DNA from: a virus
DNA: 20,025 nt
Direction: 5' to 3' (one strand)
IMG/VR virus record: IMGVR_UViG_3300037584_000843
Span: 1 to 20,025 of that record
In this document: one piece after another, positions 1 through 8,310 of the stretch
Numbering within the stretch: position 1 is the stretch's first letter
Layout of the letters: the number at the start of each line of letters is the position of its first letter
The notes under the pieces: model-generated
What the model was told of the DNA's origin: nothing
Databases searched by the model: none
The model's input: only the letters and a program-made list of their open reading frames with translations
Made by a program: the position numbers and the translations under genes

Positions 1-2526
1 ATCAAATGTACCTGAAGTTATCTTGCTGGCTGCTAAATTTGCTATTCTATCTGCTGCTACTGTACCACTCGTAATTAAGTCTCCACTATGGTTTCCTAAG
101 TTTAATGTTTGTACGTGATTTCCAGTATTTGTTGTTACGCTTCCAGATAATCCAGTACCAGCAGTTATTGCAACTTGTGTAATATCTCCACTATTATTTG
201 TAAAAGGTAAATCGCTTACTGGTCCTATTTGAACAGCATTAGAATTTGATGCATCAAAAAATATTAAATGGTCACCTGTTGCTATATCATCAGATATAGG
301 AGAAAGCGCACTATAAGCTATGTCTACTGCATTAGCAGTTACAGCTAAACTACTTGAACCTACTGCAAGTGTCGCTGTACCTGAACTTGTTATTGCAGAA
401 CCGCCACCTGTTAGTCCGTCACCACCAGTAACTGTAACAGATGTTACTGTACCAGCATTAGAAGTAAATCCTGAATCGTTGTTAAAACCAGATAAATTAA
501 TATTACCTTTTGTAAGTTTCTTTTGAGCATTAGAGCTATCAACGACTGCAAAAAAGTCTCCGTCTCCGTCTGATACGGATGTGTTAAGTTCTGATAAGTC
601 TACATCTATAGTTGGTGTAGCTCCCTCTCCACTATTGTTTTGCAAATCAATTAAACTACCTGCAGTCAATGTGGCTACATAATTACCAGTTGTTTTTGTT
701 CCTAAGGCTACACTATTATTTGCTATAGTTGTATCAATACTTACTGCTGCACTACCATCAAAACCTGCTCCTGGTGTTACACCTGTTATATCTCCAGTTA
801 ATGTTATATCTCTAGCATTTGCAAGCTTAGTTGCTGTTCCTGCATTACCTGAAGCATTACCAGTTACATTACCTTCTAAATCTGCAACTAATGTTGCTTT
901 TGCATATCCTGTGCCAGCAACATCAACTGTTGTTGTAGGTTCATCTTGTAAATCTTTAAATAATTTAAACTTACCACTATCATTAGCATCTCTAAATAAA
1001 CCTGCATATTTATCAGTTCCACTTGTATCGTACAAGCCATAAAAACCAATGTCTACAGAATCTGCAGCATTGTTAGCTTTTGCTAGTTTAATTAAAGGGT
1101 CTTCTACTATAAGATTAGTAGTGTCTATTGTAGTTGTAGTTCCGTTTACTACAAGACTGTTAGCAATAACAACATCATCTGGTAAACCAACAGTTATTGT
1201 TCCAGAACTTTCTCCAACAGTTACTTCATTTGAAGTTCCACTAAATGTAATTGTATTTCCTAAAGATATTGCAGTAGAGCTACTTCCATCTGCAACAGTA
1301 ATACTACTTGCAGCTAATTTAGTAATAGCAATAGATGCATCTGAAGCAACTTGACTATCACTTATAGTGTCTAATACTGCCAAATTTCCTAAGCCTAAAT
1401 TGCTTCTTGCTGTTGTTGTATTAGTTCCTCCAGTACCACCTCTAGCAATACTTAAAGTTCCTGTAGTTCCTGCAATAATAGGTAATCCTGTAGCATCTTG
1501 CAAATCAAACGCAGGCGTTGCATCGCTAGCTCCTAAAGCCACACTTACTCCACCATAGCTTACAGATGTATTAGTTAAAGCTACATCATTAGCATTTACA
1601 GTAATTCCTGTACCAGCTCCTATGTTTAAAGTTGTGCTTGAACCTAAAGCAACCGAACCTCCGTTTATTAATCCTGCTCCAGCAGTTATTGTTACAGCAG
1701 ATTCTTCTAGTTTACTTATTTGTATTTGAGCATCTGAAGCAACTTGAGAATCTGATATGCTACTAAGAGTAGCTAAAGTTCCTAAACCTAAACTTGTTCT
1801 TGCCGTGCTACCTGATTCGTATTGAAAAGCACCAGAGCCAGTAGCTACAATAAATTGACCATTAGAAGAAGCTGCTCCTAATGTATCTAAATCTTCTAAA
1901 ACACCATCTACTGCTATAGTTAATGTTTCGTTTGAACTTTGATTTGTAGTAAAGTTTCCTATAGAGCCTATACCTGCACCAGGACTTAAAGTAATAGTTG
2001 CATTAGCAGGAGCAGCTATACCTGATATTTCTGAATCTACATAGGCTTTAATTGATTGTTGCGTAGCAAGCTTAGTGTCGCTATCAGAAGACATATCGTT
2101 TTCATCTAAAATAGCAGTACCACTAACACCTGTATTTATAACAGGGCTTGTTAAAGTTTTGTTTGTTAAAGTTTGTGAACCAGTAAGGGTAGTTACTGTA
2201 GAATCTATGTTTAAGGTTATGTTACCAGTAGCTCCACCTCCAGACAATCCTGTACCAGCAGTAATACCTGTTATGTCCGCATCTCCAGAAGAGCCTCCTA
2301 CTATAAGGTTTGTTACATCTCCTGTAGTTTGTACAGCTTCTTGTTTTGTTTTTTGCTGCTCAACAAATACTTGTTCATAGACAACACCATTTCTTTTTTC
2401 TTGTTTTATTAATTTACCATCTTCAAGAAATGATACTGATTCTCCTTCTCTTATATTCTGAGAAGATGGTCTGACTCTAAAGAATGAGTCAATGCCATTA
2501 ACTCTATGTTCACCAGATTTTGGCAT
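1..2526 (-). CDS. Tail fibre / tail-associated structural protein, N-terminal 842 residues (truncated by window edge)
   Basis: The reading frame is open from an ATG at 2526 to base 1 with no stop, so the protein exceeds 842 residues and its C-terminal receptor-binding end lies outside. It is Gly/Thr/Ser/Ala-rich and low in Cys, as expected for an elongated trimeric phage fibre. About residues 361-380 carry RGGTGGTN followed by ARSNLGLG, a signature common in phage tail fibres. A stretch near 456-476 (VVNGTTTTIDTTNLIVEDPL) resembles a motif I know from fibre-like virion proteins of marine T4-like phages. Two related repeats begin near residues 239 and 372 (SLGLG/NLGLG, then ISDSQVASDA), and ITAGTGLSG occurs near residues 88 and 795. 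The start overlaps the stop of the hub gene as TAATG, which suggests coupled translation. All 11 Arg codons are AGA. The fibre role is inferred from composition, motifs and position; the receptor is unknown. Confidence 0.85.
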   Translation of the reverse strand, partial: MPKSGEHRVNGIDSFFRVRPSSQNIREGESVSFLEDGKLIKQEKRNGVVYEQVFVEQQKTKQEAVQTTGDVTNLIVGGSSGDADITGITAGTGLSGGGATGNITLNIDSTVTTLTGSQTLTNKTLTSPVINTGVSGTAILDENDMSSDSDTKLATQQSIKAYVDSEISGIAAPANATITLSPGAGIGSIGNFTTNQSSNETLTIAVDGVLEDLDTLGAASSNGQFIVATGSGAFQYESGSTARTSLGLGTLATLSSISDSQVASDAQIQISKLEESAVTITAGAGLINGGSVALGSSTTLNIGAGTGITVNANDVALTNTSVSYGGVSVALGASDATPAFDLQDATGLPIIAGTTGTLSIARGGTGGTNTTTARSNLGLGNLAVLDTISDSQVASDASIAITKLAASSITVADGSSSTAISLGNTITFSGTSNEVTVGESSGTITVGLPDDVVIANSLVVNGTTTTIDTTNLIVEDPLIKLAKANNAADSVDIGFYGLYDTSGTDKYAGLFRDANDSGKFKLFKDLQDEPTTTVDVAGTGYAKATLVADLEGNVTGNASGNAGTATKLANARDITLTGDITGVTPGAGFDGSAAVSIDTTIANNSVALGTKTTGNYVATLTAGSLIDLQNNSGEGATPTIDVDLSELNTSVSDGDGDFFAVVDSSNAQKKLTKGNINLSGFNNDSGFTSNAGTVTSVTVTGGDGLTGGGSAITSSGTATLAVGSSSLAVTANAVDIAYSALSPISDDIATGDHLIFFDASNSNAVQIGPVSDLPFTNNSGDITQVAITAGTGLSGSVTTNTGNHVQTLNLGNHSGDLITSGTVAADRIANLAASKITSGTFD

Positions 2527-5090
2527 TATGAAGGTCTCTTGTTAGTTTGTCTGTAATCTATATTGATGTCATTTATGGTAATAGAACCATTAGCAGTTAT
2601 TTTAAAAGCCATTGATTCGCAATTTCTGTCTGCCGTGTTTATTGTAAATTCTTTTATTGTGTATTCTGTTCCTAAGGCTTGAGCTGATAAGTCTTGATAA
2701 GAAGACTCTCCATCATTTGCATAACTTAAAGTTAAATTTGTTCCATTACCCTTTGCTGTTACAAATACTCTGTTTACTCTTTTTACTAAACCTGGATTAC
2801 CAAAATCTATATCTTTTGTTCTTAAATCTATATTTTCAGTTCCTTGGTCATTACTTACTAAATGTATTTTATTATCTGAATGTTTAAAGAAGTATACACC
2901 ATCAAATGATTCTACAAAATTAGATACATCCGCACTTCCTACGCACGCTCTTGTGGTCCAACCTTGCGTTGCAAAGTCATAACAGAAAATTTTATCTTCC
3001 GTATCTACACCACTGTTTGATGTCATTGCAGAGTCTTGTAAAACATATAATTGTTTATATTTTGGCTCATATGCTATAGAAGGTTTTAATAAAGCATCGC
3101 TTAGCTCTTGTCCAGATTGCCATAAATTGTCATCTAATCTTAATGTCAATTCTTTTGGAGCGCTTTGCCCATCAAAGATATAGACTCCATTTCTATTTAC
3201 CCAACATACACCAAAAGGAGTTTTAGATACTGCATTCTGAAATATACAACCCATACCATCGTATTCTGCTTCTAGATACCAACCAGCATCAGAACTAGAG
3301 GATACATTAATAACATATAATTTTTTTTGTTTGAAAGCTAGCAACCTGTTTCCTAAGCTATGTAAAGCTGTAAAAGAATCTCCATCGCTAATACCAATAT
3401 CTAAGTAATAACTATCAGGAAATGTTGCAAATCTGTTTACTGGACTATAATAAATTCTATCATCATATACTTCTCCGTTCTTCTTTACATTAGCTACCCA
3501 TGCTCTTCTAGCACAAACAGTAGCTGCTTTAAATCCACCAGCTGTTCCTGTTGCATTACCTGTTCCAATGTCTATGCTTTCTTCATCTTGTGAATATCCG
3601 TTAATACTTTCATAGGTATCTAGTGATGGGTTTACAATATCAAAAGCTGTAGAGTTTTCATGATATAATGTGTCTACCTGTGATAACGCTTGATAGTCTT
3701 CAAATAAATTTTTTCTTACTCCTCTTTGGTAGTCTACATCTAAAAACAATATCCACCTACCATTACCATCTTTCTTTCTTGTGTAAACTCTTACACCTTT
3801 TTCGTTCATTCTCCAAGTTCCAGCATCTTTTATTCTAAACTTAACACCAGTAAAGTATGCACCAGATGTAATTGCAAATAAATCTGATTTAGGTGTTTGA
3901 GGCAGTGTTTCATTGTCTTGCAAATCAACTACTGTATGACAAAACTCATAAGAACCAGCTTCCCATCCACCACCAGTTACTGTAATATTTGTCTCTATAG
4001 CTACCTGCACCTCAGAAGTACCTGCGTGCTCTAATGGTGTACCTGTAAATACAGCTCTATCTACTGTTACTTCCAATATATCGCCTGTTGATGAACCATT
4101 AATTGCACTAACTTTTCTTACTCTCATAGCTTCGTTATTTATGTAAATAATATTACCCATCATATTAGTGTTATTAAATGCACCAGCAGAATATACATTC
4201 GTAGTAGTTGCATCTACAGTGACTGCGTATGTTAAAGATTGTGAAGACAAATTATCATCTATGCCTTGTAGTGTTAAGTAAATAACTGTGTCTGTAAGTC
4301 TAATATCAGCTGTTTGGTCTGGATTTGTTTCATTAGGGTTTGTAGTTGTTACAAGTTTTTCTGTTGAACCTGTTTTAACAATCGTACCAAAATCTTGAGA
4401 ATCTAATGTTGGGTCTGTCTGAACTATAATGCTGAACTCACCGTCAGCAGATGGATTAGTGCTAAAAGTATCTGCATTTGATATATCTTCAAACTGAGTA
4501 TCGCTAGTTTCTATTTTTAACGTAGTGTCTACCCATTTATTTGTACTAGATATATCAGTGCCTAATCTAGTAGCATCTTTTACATATACTAAACGCCTTG
4601 GTTGTTCATTAGTAGTTTCTTCTACTACTTTTTCATCTGATACAAACAAACTGCCATCTACATAATAATATACTGGCAACACTTCATTTTCAGTTTGCAT
4701 ATCAATCTGTGCATCACGTGTATCTTCGTTTAGTAAAAAAACTCCAGTTCTTCCAAAGTTTCTAGCGTATGTTAAAATCTTTGTGCTTGTTCCAGATGCA
4801 TTGTTTTCTGGAAATGCAAATACTTGAACTGCATTACCTTCAGTACCACTTATATCCGTATTATATTGACTGTTAAACATAAACGCACCATATCCTGCAG
4901 TTGTTTGCTCATTAGGTGCATTAGCTGTTGCTAGCTTGGCTGAAGATACTGATGAAGACAATACAAGGCCAGGATTAGACAAAACAACATTGTTTGCTTT
5001 TGTTACCTGATTAGGCGCAATATCCCTAGGAGAGGACTTGGTATTAAGTCCTCCGCTAAAGTCGTTTAATTGTAAAGACTGCCTAGGCAT
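2526..5090 (-). CDS. Neck/tail-hub protein, P22 gp10-like packaged-DNA stabilisation type (putative)
   Basis: An 854-residue beta-rich protein. Its N-terminus (LNDFSGGLNTKSSPRDIAPN, residues 8-27, then NNVVLSNPG) matches the opening I recognise in podoviral stabilisation/tail-hub proteins, where 'FSGG-n-T-sprd' is typical. The middle contains a sugar-propeller-like succession of short beta motifs with aromatic and Asp residues (GNRLLAFKQKKLYVI near 590, then GVCWVNRNGVYIFDG). The C-terminal segment is also beta-rich. In related phages such proteins close the portal channel after packaging and dock the fibres. The gene lies between the adaptor block and the fibre, as expected for that job. Its ATG directly abuts the stop of a 9-codon ORF (TAA|ATG) and has only a weak Shine-Dalgarno of its own, so its translation may depend on that ORF. 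A tail-needle or tubular-B-like role is an alternative. Confidence 0.7.
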   Translation of the reverse strand: MPRQSLQLNDFSGGLNTKSSPRDIAPNQVTKANNVVLSNPGLVLSSSVSSAKLATANAPNEQTTAGYGAFMFNSQYNTDISGTEGNAVQVFAFPENNASGTSTKILTYARNFGRTGVFLLNEDTRDAQIDMQTENEVLPVYYYVDGSLFVSDEKVVEETTNEQPRRLVYVKDATRLGTDISSTNKWVDTTLKIETSDTQFEDISNADTFSTNPSADGEFSIIVQTDPTLDSQDFGTIVKTGSTEKLVTTTNPNETNPDQTADIRLTDTVIYLTLQGIDDNLSSQSLTYAVTVDATTTNVYSAGAFNNTNMMGNIIYINNEAMRVRKVSAINGSSTGDILEVTVDRAVFTGTPLEHAGTSEVQVAIETNITVTGGGWEAGSYEFCHTVVDLQDNETLPQTPKSDLFAITSGAYFTGVKFRIKDAGTWRMNEKGVRVYTRKKDGNGRWILFLDVDYQRGVRKNLFEDYQALSQVDTLYHENSTAFDIVNPSLDTYESINGYSQDEESIDIGTGNATGTAGGFKAATVCARRAWVANVKKNGEVYDDRIYYSPVNRFATFPDSYYLDIGISDGDSFTALHSLGNRLLAFKQKKLYVINVSSSSDAGWYLEAEYDGMGCIFQNAVSKTPFGVCWVNRNGVYIFDGQSAPKELTLRLDDNLWQSGQELSDALLKPSIAYEPKYKQLYVLQDSAMTSNSGVDTEDKIFCYDFATQGWTTRACVGSADVSNFVESFDGVYFFKHSDNKIHLVSNDQGTENIDLRTKDIDFGNPGLVKRVNRVFVTAKGNGTNLTLSYANDGESSYQDLSAQALGTEYTIKEFTINTADRNCESMAFKITANGSITINDINIDYRQTNKRPS

Positions 5091-5120
5091 TTAGCACCCG
5101 CATCCACATTCACAGTTCAT
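5091..5120 (-). CDS. Cys-rich 9-residue micro-ORF upstream of the hub gene
   Basis: ATG at 5120 encodes MNCECGCGC and stops at TAA 5091-5093, directly against the hub gene's ATG. A good Shine-Dalgarno (GGAG, five bases before the ATG) precedes it, and it is a better site than the one before the hub gene. Four of nine residues are Cys in a CxCxCxC pattern, which could bind metal. It may be a real micropeptide, or simply a device that brings ribosomes to the hub start. I cannot tell which from sequence. Confidence 0.45.
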   Translation of the reverse strand: MNCECGCGC

Positions 5121-5128
5121 ATTCTCTC

Positions 5129-5287
5129 CTATTTTTTATTTAGAGTTTTTTTCACTTCTGCCCATAGTTTGTCATCTAATTTGTTAGATGATTTAGCTAC
5201 AAGCCAATCTCCTAGGTGCATAATGATAGCTTTGATAAGCTTCTCTGTACCTAAACTTGTAAGAACTTTACCTAATATTGGTCCCAT
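5129..5287 (-). CDS. Small conserved-type phage protein, 52 aa, function unknown
   Basis: ATG at 5287 follows a near-perfect Shine-Dalgarno (GGAGGAATC). The product is 52 residues, starting MGPILGKVLTSLGTEK. A first helix (about 3-31) is amphipathic to moderately hydrophobic and contains IIMHLGDWLV; the C-terminal half is charged (DDKLWAEVKKTLNKK). It is too polar for a confident membrane segment. It resembles short phage proteins that sit near lysis or tail genes, but I do not recognise a named family. It follows the DUF6321 gene by 15 bases and precedes the micro-ORF, within the same leftward operon. Confidence 0.7.
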   Translation of the reverse strand: MGPILGKVLTSLGTEKLIKAIIMHLGDWLVAKSSNKLDDKLWAEVKKTLNKK

Positions 5288-5302
5288 GATTCCTCCTATT
5301 AA

Positions 5303-5602
5303 TTAGCATTTCCATCTTCTACGTGCTTGTCTTATTCTAGAATTAGGATTATTCCTAGTTTTAGCAGAACTTCTTTTCAGTTGTCCTAAAGACCTTGCAC
5401 AGTAAGACTTTCTTCTTTTAGCTGCCTTGCTACCTTTCTTTACTTTACCGGTAACAGCAGTTTTTAATTTACTTCCAGGATTAGCCCTTCTATAAGCTTT
5501 TACGCCTTTAGCTGTCATTCCAGCTCCTTTTTTAGTAGGTCTGTAATTAGCGTTTTTACCTTTAGTGGTTCTTCTTATAGATTTAGCTTTTTTTCTTGGC
5601 AT
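5303..5602 (-). CDS. Arg/Lys-rich protein of the DUF6321 type, probable virion component
   Basis: A 99-residue, extremely basic protein with almost no acidic residues. The central segment (TAVTGKVKKGSKAAKRRKSY, about 48-67, followed by CARSLGQ) is the signature I associate with DUF6321 proteins of aquatic phages; many lack a defined role. The charge suggests nucleic-acid binding, perhaps inside the capsid, but that is inference. Its stop codon lies outside any overlap. Its start overlaps the stop of the thioredoxin-fold gene as TAATG, so translation is likely coupled. Two Cys occur (in SYCARS and the C-terminal RRRWKC). Confidence 0.75.
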   Translation of the reverse strand: MPRKKAKSIRRTTKGKNANYRPTKKGAGMTAKGVKAYRRANPGSKLKTAVTGKVKKGSKAAKRRKSYCARSLGQLKRSSAKTRNNPNSRIRQARRRWKC

Positions 5603-5985
5603 TATTGTATAACTTTTTTAATTTTATCAAAAACTTCTTGTTCGTCAAATCTCATACTAATACCAGGTTCATATCTCATAACCTCTTTACCTTCTTTAAG
5701 AATGATAATAGTAGGGACAATCTTAATGTTCCATTCTTTTTGAATTACTGCGCCAACAGTTTTGTTATTTAAGTTTATCTCTCCTACGTAGCAAAGCTTA
5801 GATAGTTTTTCTACCTTAACCCTGTTTGAGTAATTCCAAGACGCATTGACTTGAACTACTGCGCATTTTTGTACATTTAAGGCTTGTATATCTGCAAAGT
5901 TATCTAAGTTGACTGATTGTGAGTGCAGCCAAGACAGCGATGAGAAGAGCGTTAATGCCAAGTATGATATAAATCTGTTGTTCAT
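5602..5985 (-). CDS. Secreted thioredoxin-fold protein lacking the CXXC active site
   Basis: A 127-residue protein with an N-terminal signal-peptide-like segment (MNNR, then hydrophobic FISYLALTLFSSLSWL, probable cleavage after about residue 22-24). The rest reads as a thioredoxin fold: a central strand AVVQVNASW (42-50), and the cis-proline region IVPTIIILKEGKEVMRYEPG (89-108), with P91 as the expected cis-Pro. Where thioredoxins have WCGPC this protein has W50-N-Y-S-N54, so it should have no disulfide-exchange activity. C41 and C65 remain elsewhere. The N-terminal segment implies export or membrane association in the infected cell. Its neighbours are a membrane-anchored coiled-coil protein and a basic protein. 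A structural or scaffold-like role, or a role in the cell envelope during lysis or entry, is possible but unproven. Confidence 0.75.
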   Translation of the reverse strand: MNNRFISYLALTLFSSLSWLHSQSVNLDNFADIQALNVQKCAVVQVNASWNYSNRVKVEKLSKLCYVGEINLNNKTVGAVIQKEWNIKIVPTIIILKEGKEVMRYEPGISMRFDEQEVFDKIKKVIQ

Positions 5986-5997
5986 CTGTAAACCTCA

Positions 5998-6294
5998 TTA
6001 TTTGTTATTCATGTCTATAAGAGTCTCAGTAATAGCTCTAGTATCTTCCTTGATATCATCTACTTTTTCTTCAAGCTTATCTACTTTACCCTCTGTGTTT
6101 AATATTGAATCACGAATCATTTGGTCTTTTAAATCATATTCCATACGTGAAACCTCTGGTTCTGGCAGTTCTTTAGCAAGTTCTATTTCTGCTTGCAAAG
6201 AATACCACATACCAATAATCATACCTATAGTAACTACGATACTAATCCCAGTTTCTAAAGATAATGTAAATTTAGTGTCTTTTCCTACTTCCAT
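5998..6294 (-). CDS. Membrane-anchored coiled-coil protein, candidate holin or inner-membrane spanin-like
   Basis: A 98-residue protein with one clear transmembrane segment at about 15-33 (TGISIVVTIGMIIGMWYSL), preceded by a short polar N-terminus. The C-terminal two thirds are charged, and residues 60-95 (KVDKLEEKVDDIKEDTRAI) show a heptad-like pattern of a coiled coil. This architecture is seen in inner-membrane spanins and in some holin-like phage proteins. No endolysin is in the window and no outer-membrane lipobox partner is visible, so lysis function is inferred only from topology. The ATG follows AAGGGG. The stop lies 13 bases before the start of the thioredoxin-fold gene. Confidence 0.65.
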   Translation of the reverse strand: MEVGKDTKFTLSLETGISIVVTIGMIIGMWYSLQAEIELAKELPEPEVSRMEYDLKDQMIRDSILNTEGKVDKLEEKVDDIKEDTRAITETLIDMNNK

Positions 6295-6304
6295 TGTTGC
6301 CCCT

Positions 6305-7006
6305 TTATCTCATATCTGCTGGTGCCACAGCTCTTGTGCCACCTGTTTTATCGTTTTTCTTCATACCGTATCTACGTACAGCTTCTTTATAATTAGCCAT
6401 ACATTGTTGTGCGGACGCCATTCTAATTTGAGCAACACTACCATCTGTTGCTCTAGCTGCTGCATCCATCAAAGCTTTTCCTTTCACGTAATCTATTAAC
6501 GCTGGTTGTAATGCATTATCAATATCTATTGTACTTCCTGAACCTTGAATAGCTGTTACCTTATCTGGTTCTGCATAGTAAGAGATAATAATACCATCAG
6601 AAACCACATTTATTGTTTTTATTTCAGAGTCGTCTATGTGAGTTGCTGCTGTAGTATCTCTATATCCTCTTGTAACAGTTAATGTATTTGTGTTTATAGC
6701 TGTAATCAACATTATCTCATCATCTACCTGAATCATTTCATTGACTGAAAATTGACCGCCTTCATCTACACTAATAGATGTTGCAGATGTAGATGATATA
6801 GCAGCAGAAAGCAAATTCTTAGGAATAGGGTCTCCAGAAGACTGATAAGAAACTTGAGAGCCTAATTGAACTGCTTTTAGTTTACTCTCTGATGTTTCTG
6901 TAGTTCCTCCGTCTCCAAGGTTGGTTGAAATAGCTATTCTATCGCCTTCTATCCACCAAACAAAGTTATCACTAGGGTCTTTATAAGTACTTGTTATTGC
7001 TGACAT
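6305..7006 (-). CDS. Head-tail connection / neck structural protein (putative)
   Basis: A 233-residue protein. The middle carries a beta-rich motif, VDDEIMLITAINTNTLTVTR (about 92-111) followed by GYRDTTAATH, of the kind seen in many phage neck, tail and baseplate proteins. The C-terminal part is helical and polar (residues about 170-215, ALIDYVKGKALMDAAARA) and ends with a flexible tail. Position between capsid genes and hub, and coupling to the next gene upstream (shared TAATG at 7006), fit a head-completion or adaptor role. I do not recognise a specific named family. Confidence 0.55.
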   Translation of the reverse strand: MSAITSTYKDPSDNFVWWIEGDRIAISTNLGDGGTTETSESKLKAVQLGSQVSYQSSGDPIPKNLLSAAISSTSATSISVDEGGQFSVNEMIQVDDEIMLITAINTNTLTVTRGYRDTTAATHIDDSEIKTINVVSDGIIISYYAEPDKVTAIQGSGSTIDIDNALQPALIDYVKGKALMDAAARATDGSVAQIRMASAQQCMANYKEAVRRYGMKKNDKTGGTRAVAPADMR

Positions 7007-7347
7007 TATACCTCACTCCATGCGAACACATTGCTTACTGATGTTTCGCTGTAAAATTGTTTTATTCTTCCTTGACTTAGTCTAGGTATATCTATATACT
7101 CTCCATTTGAATTTTTAATAGAACATCTAAACACTTTGTTCACTGTTATATTTTGATTGTCATCTAAATCATACCAAAGTTTATTGTCTAATAAATCTGT
7201 TTTAGCATTTTCTATTTGATTAGTATATCTACCCATATCAATCAATGCTTCATTAATTAAATTAAGTACATAGTTCTCTGAGACTTCAGGAACTGCTTGT
7301 TGTACTCTACTATAAATCTCTTTTGCTGTAAATTCTATCGCAGCCAT
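7006..7347 (-). CDS. Small adaptor-type phage protein, 113 aa
   Basis: The N-terminal half is helical (EIYSRVQQAVPEVSENYVLN, then LINEALIDMGRYTNQ), followed by beta-like segments rich in Asn/Asp, and a C-terminus with aromatic residues. It sits between two other adaptor candidates. Both its start and its stop form TAATG overlaps with neighbours, so the three genes are probably made together. The mixed alpha-then-beta profile fits small head-tail joining proteins, but there is no diagnostic motif. Confidence 0.5.
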   Translation of the reverse strand: MAAIEFTAKEIYSRVQQAVPEVSENYVLNLINEALIDMGRYTNQIENAKTDLLDNKLWYDLDDNQNITVNKVFRCSIKNSNGEYIDIPRLSQGRIKQFYSETSVSNVFAWSEV

Positions 7348-7973
7348 TATACACTTCCTTGTAATATTTGTATTTGTTCTTTATATTGTGCATCTATTAA
7401 TTGATATTGAGCAGTTAGTCCTGACACTAGCTCTACATCTTCAGCAACGTTTGCATCTGATATTCTTTTTTCTAAAGCATTTCTAGCTGCAAATAATACT
7501 ACAGCATTTTCTGCTTCATCAGGAAAATTTGTTATAGAAGTATCATCATAAGTCAAACCTGAAAATGAAAGGTCTATATTAACTAATGACATATCATTCG
7601 TAGAAGCACTTGTAGGAAATACCTGTAAAGTATCTCCATCCACCCAATAAGCAGGGTCACTAGTAGAAGCTGCTTCCATATAACTAGAGTCAGTAACTCT
7701 TCCTTTTAATGCAGGAGAAATTTGTCTACAAGGCATAAGTTTACTGCCGTTGTTTTCATCTTTACGCATAACAGCAACTACTTTTTTACCTTCTACATCA
7801 ATTGTATTCTCAAAGTCAGTTGTTGAGGCTACTCTTTGTAGTTTAGTAGGACTTAAAACGTCTACAACTGCCCTAGCTCCTGCAACAAGCCAATCTGTTA
7901 TATCAGCTTGGTCTGAACCAGTGCCATTTCCGAATCCTGTCAATGCATCTATTCTGTTTTCAAAATCAGCCAT
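7347..7973 (-). CDS. Head-tail adaptor / neck virion protein (putative)
   Basis: A 208-residue protein. The motif ITNFPDEAENAVVLFAARNA (about 146-165) is one I recognise from phage neck or head-completion proteins, where a 'fPdeae-vv-yAa-nal' helix follows a beta region. Upstream are a helical N-terminus (DWLVAGARAVVDVLSPTKLQ) and a beta-rich middle including AYWVDGDTLQVFP. The last 45 residues are a long helix. Start and stop are both shared with neighbours (TAATG at 7973 and 7347). Probable position is the ring between portal and hub. Confidence 0.6.
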   Translation of the reverse strand: MADFENRIDALTGFGNGTGSDQADITDWLVAGARAVVDVLSPTKLQRVASTTDFENTIDVEGKKVVAVMRKDENNGSKLMPCRQISPALKGRVTDSSYMEAASTSDPAYWVDGDTLQVFPTSASTNDMSLVNIDLSFSGLTYDDTSITNFPDEAENAVVLFAARNALEKRISDANVAEDVELVSGLTAQYQLIDAQYKEQIQILQGSV

Positions 7974-8116
7974 TATTTACCTTGTCCTCTATATTTTTTG
8001 ACATAATATTTCTTACTTGTCTTTGTTCCATATTTAGTATTTACACTATTACCCTGTCTGGTCTTTTTCTTACCATTAGTATTTCTAACTTGAGTTCCAA
8101 ATACAGGTCTTCTCAT
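7973..8116 (-). CDS. Small basic protein, 47 aa
   Basis: ATG at 8116 to TAA at 7973-7975. The product begins MRRPVFGTQVRNTNGKKKTR and ends KKYYVKKYRGQGK, with about a third Lys/Arg and no acidic residues. Both ends use the TAATG overlap, so it is embedded in the coupled series of tiny genes between capsid and adaptor genes. Nucleic-acid binding inside the virion is plausible from the charge alone; no family is recognised. Confidence 0.75.
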   Translation of the reverse strand: MRRPVFGTQVRNTNGKKKTRQGNSVNTKYGTKTSKKYYVKKYRGQGK

Positions 8117-8310
8117 TAACCTCTTCTTGCCTTCTTGCGTTTTTTAGCAGTTTTAGCAGCTCTTTTAAAATTAGCTGCAGTAGGAGCGCCTTTGCTTCCA
8201 GGTTTTCTCATACGTTCACCTGAACCTGCTTTAATGCGTTTACGTTTAGCATGTATGTTTGCATACAAACCTTTTCTCTTACTTTTTCTTACTGTTTTTT
8301 TCTTTGGCAT
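8116..8310 (-). CDS. Lys/Arg-rich small phage protein, 64 aa
   Basis: A 64-residue, very basic product. GLYANIHAKRKRIKAGSGER (residues 14-33) followed by MRKPGSKGAPTA is a pattern I have met in small proteins of many tailed phages, often encoded near structural genes; no function is established to my knowledge. Coupled at both ends by TAATG overlaps. The protein could compact DNA or occupy the capsid interior; this is inference from composition and position. Confidence 0.8.
   Translation of the reverse strand: MPKKKTVRKSKRKGLYANIHAKRKRIKAGSGERMRKPGSKGAPTAANFKRAAKTAKKRKKARRG

Noticed and set aside
1049-2380. Several rightward open frames of 60-100 codons opposite the fibre.
   Set aside because: They are Val/Pro/Ser/Thr-rich mirror frames of the repetitive fibre sequence.
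1-2526. CRISPR-like repeats in the fibre region.
   Set aside because: The repeats are protein-level, in frame, imperfect and of irregular spacing, not identical repeats with unique spacers.
5909-6499. A 196-codon rightward open frame.
   Set aside because: It lies opposite the membrane coiled-coil and adaptor genes, with no ribosome site and no domain.
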